Of a stretch of DNA of 40,677 nucleotides, positions 38,580 through 40,677 are shown piece by piece; the stretch's first letter is position 1; every line of letters begins with the position of its first letter. A model generated the notes under the pieces. It was given only the letters and a program-made list of their open reading frames with translations, searched no databases and was not told the origin of the DNA. Source of the stretch: Paulinella micropora (taxonomy: Eukaryota > Cercozoa > Imbricatea > Euglyphida); NCBI GenBank assembly GCA_009731375.1, contig BJOX01000031.1:1161477-1202153 (forward strand), in the 5' to 3' direction. A program made the position numbers and the translations under genes.

Positions 38580-40677
38580 TTAAGAACGGCTTCTGGCAGA
38601 TACCACTGGACGAGAAATCCAGATGGCTGACTGCATTCGTTGTGGGTATGGAAATATACGAGTGGAAGGTGCTTCCAATGGGACTCAAACAGGCCCCGGG
38701 GCTCTTTCAGAAGGCGATGCAGAAGATGTTGAGCGGTCAATATGACGACCAGTCGGAGGATGGTTTATGAGAAGGAGAGGACAGAAGGCGGGAGAATATG
38801 CATTTTGTTACATCGATGACATCATCGTATACTCTAACACAATGGAAGAGCATATCGATCACTTGTCAGATGTCTTCAGGCGCATCGGAGCTTTTGGCCT
38901 GAAATGCAACCTAAAGAAATGTCAGCTTGCCAGGACAAGTGTGACGTATTTGGGTTACGAGATTTCTCATAATAGGGTCTCGATATCGCGCGAAAAGAGG
39001 GAGGAGATCATGAGTAGACAGTTGCCAAAGAATCGCACGGAGTTACACTCTTTTCTTGCGATGGCACAGTACTACAGCCAGTTCATACCCGATTGGGGTG
39101 CAACTCGGGCTAAGCTGGAGAAGATGATTGATTTTGGAGACTTTGAGAAGTGGGATGAGGAGGCTTTGCAGGCGTTTAATACGCTCAAAGATATCATTTA
39201 TAAAGATCCCAAGGACGGCGGATTAGTACTTATGATGCCCGACTTTACGAAACCGTTCGTAGTCGACACGGATGCATCTAAGTTTGCGATTGGCGCGGTG
39301 CTGCAACAGGAAGATGAGGAGAAAAAGTTGCGCCCGATCATGTTTATTAGTAGAAAGCTGTGTGCGGCGGAGCGAAATTACTGCACGCGACAGAGGGAGG
39401 CGTTGGCAGTAGTATGGGCTCTCAAGAGGCTCAGAGAATACTTGTGGGGAGGACCTCTATTCACGGTTAGGACCGATCATCACAACCTTCTTTGGTTGAT
39501 GAATCATGAACAAACCGGCCGTTTGGCGCGGTGGCAAGCTTTCTTGTCATGTTTCAATTTCACGATGGTCTACTTACCGGGAAAGCGAAACGTAGTCGCT
39601 GATAGCCTTTCCAGGCTAGAGTTTCAGTCGGAGGTGTCGGCTCTCGTATCATCAGTGGAGATGATGGACCTGTCCACGGACAAGGTATACGAGGTGAGCC
39701 ACATAGAGGCGATGCAGATGGCAAGAGGCGTTCGTTATGACCGCACGGGTCTACGATATAGTCCTCAAGGCCCGGAGCATGGCATATGCTGTGAGGCGCA
39801 TGTTCTCGAAGACGCTGAGTGGTCTTATGAGGCATACGAGAACGCGAAGGCGAATATAAAAGAAGAGGAGGAGACGACTGAGGTCTGTACTGAACCTCCA
39901 CAGGAAAATCGAAGCGAGCTTGATGAAGACCCGGAAAGGGTAGGAGTAAGGTTGGAGGACGGTACTATTCATATCGCCTCGCCTACCGCGTGGAGGCAGC
40001 AACAGGCGACGGATCCGGAGTTCAAGGAGCTCATAACGTTATACAAGAATCCTCATGAGCTTAAAAAGACTCCACAGATCAAAGATCAGATGAAGGAGAT
40101 GGCGTGGAGAGATGGGCTATTGTGGTACAAGGGCCAGCATGGCAAATTTGCATCACAGCCTGACAAATGGACTCTCTGGGTACCAGAGAAGTTGAGGCGC
40201 TTTATATATGTCGCAGCCCATAACTGCCCCTTACTGGCACATCCGGGTCGACAAAGAACTCATTGGTTCATAGCGAGGCGATTTTGGTGGAAAGGGATGA
40301 AGGAGGAGATAGACAGGGAAGTGGACGCATGCATCCCATGCAAAACCACAAAGACACCGCTGAAGGCGAACTTTGGCCTGATCGGTACATTCCCGTTACA
40401 CGCCGAGATGTTTGAATTCTTACATATCGATCATGTGGGACCTTTCCCCGAATCGGCAGAAGGGTACAGATACCTTCTTACCGCAATAGATCGAGCCACC
40501 AATTATGTCTGGGTTGTTCCTGTTAAGGACGCTACAGGCAAGACAACTGCGGAGGCTCTGATCGATAGGATCGTCTCGCAGATCGGAGTGCCTAGAAAGA
40601 TATGTTCTGATCGAGGTTCTGACTTTAATAATGAAGTCATCGACAGACTATCTAAGTACTACGGGATGAAATGGCAA
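38580..40677 (+). CDS. pol continued: RT-RNase H repeat and integrase (right contig)
   Basis: It repeats the RT-RNase H part, then adds a linker and integrase. A one-T deletion at about 38763 shifts the frame and creates TGA at 38768. After that point the frame is open to the window end. Integrase: zinc-binding region with His in AAHNCPLLAHPGRQRTH and CIPCK, core with Asp in LHIDHVGPFP and Asp in ICSDRGSDFNNEV. The catalytic Glu is beyond the window. The deletion lies near the contig end and is absent from the left copy. Confidence 0.88.

Larger units (their letters stand above)
31660..40677 (+). mobile_element. Ty3/gypsy-like LTR retrotransposon (3' end outside window)
   Basis: Order on the plus strand: leader or LTR (31660-32479), gag-like ORF, UGA, then protease, reverse transcriptase, RNase H and integrase, the order typical of Ty3/gypsy. 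A 217-N gap and a 1.16-kb duplication interrupt pol; the integrase continues to the last base of the window. The 5' LTR limits are not certain; TGTAACA at 31660 resembles the start of the other LTR (TGTAACACCC). Confidence 0.85.

Overview
This 40.7 kb window is nuclear DNA from an intron-rich, microsatellite-saturated eukaryote. Every intron I can place is GT-AG, exons are mostly 33-140 nt, and most non-coding sequence is simple repeat (CATA, CTAT, TTTA, ATT, GTT, CTT, CT, AC and homopolymers up to about 100 nt). The gene content (an ABCG half-transporter with a WBC7-like C-terminus, Ty3/gypsy elements, tRNA-derived SINEs, MITE-like inverted repeats) fits a protist or alga better than a bacterium or an animal. 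I cannot name the organism from sequence alone. There are twelve N gaps, many of them at homopolymers or long microsatellites.

Layout. (1) 1-9930: SINE copies, microsatellites, a MITE and small minisatellites. Three short phase-compatible exons (4677-4748, 5554-5591, 5701-5803) and a possible first exon (7601-7721) suggest an unidentified, partly hydrophobic gene on the minus strand. (2) 9937-27169: one long plus-strand gene of at least 23 exons encoding an ABCG-type (NBD-TMD) half-transporter. All nucleotide-binding motifs are present, and the last transmembrane exon ends in TAA. A few internal exons are missing, most likely in assembly gaps. Its introns hold SINE dimers, MITEs, kilobase microsatellites and tandemly amplified pieces of the gene's own exons. 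(3) 27170-28034: intergenic, with a direct repeat of about 125 bp. (4) 28035-30720: the 3' part of a minus-strand Ty3/gypsy element (LTR, polypurine tract, integrase C-terminus with a long unusual tail). (5) 30721-31659: an AT-rich island with three small minus-strand ORFs or ORF fragments of foreign, DNA-virus-like character. (6) 31660 to window end: a plus-strand Ty3/gypsy element with a long gag-like ORF (CCCH finger plus RGG tail), one in-frame UGA, then protease-RT-RNase H-integrase. A 217-N gap in pol is followed by a 1.16 kb near-identical repeat of the sequence before the gap, which looks like two unmerged overlapping contigs.

Most interesting signals. Fourteen extra copies of the tail of ABCG exon 21, with its splice donor, lie between exons 21 and 22, spaced by (CATA)n. 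Nine of them form 33-nt, phase-symmetric, stop-free mini-exons with AG and GT borders. Next to it, eight extra copies of the 5' half of exon 20 with its splice acceptor form another array. A third array, on the opposite strand, repeats a probable exon tail plus donor with (GAAA)n. Together these suggest microsatellite-anchored amplification of exon borders. The gag-UGA-CGG-pol arrangement suggests programmed stop-codon readthrough in the retroelement.
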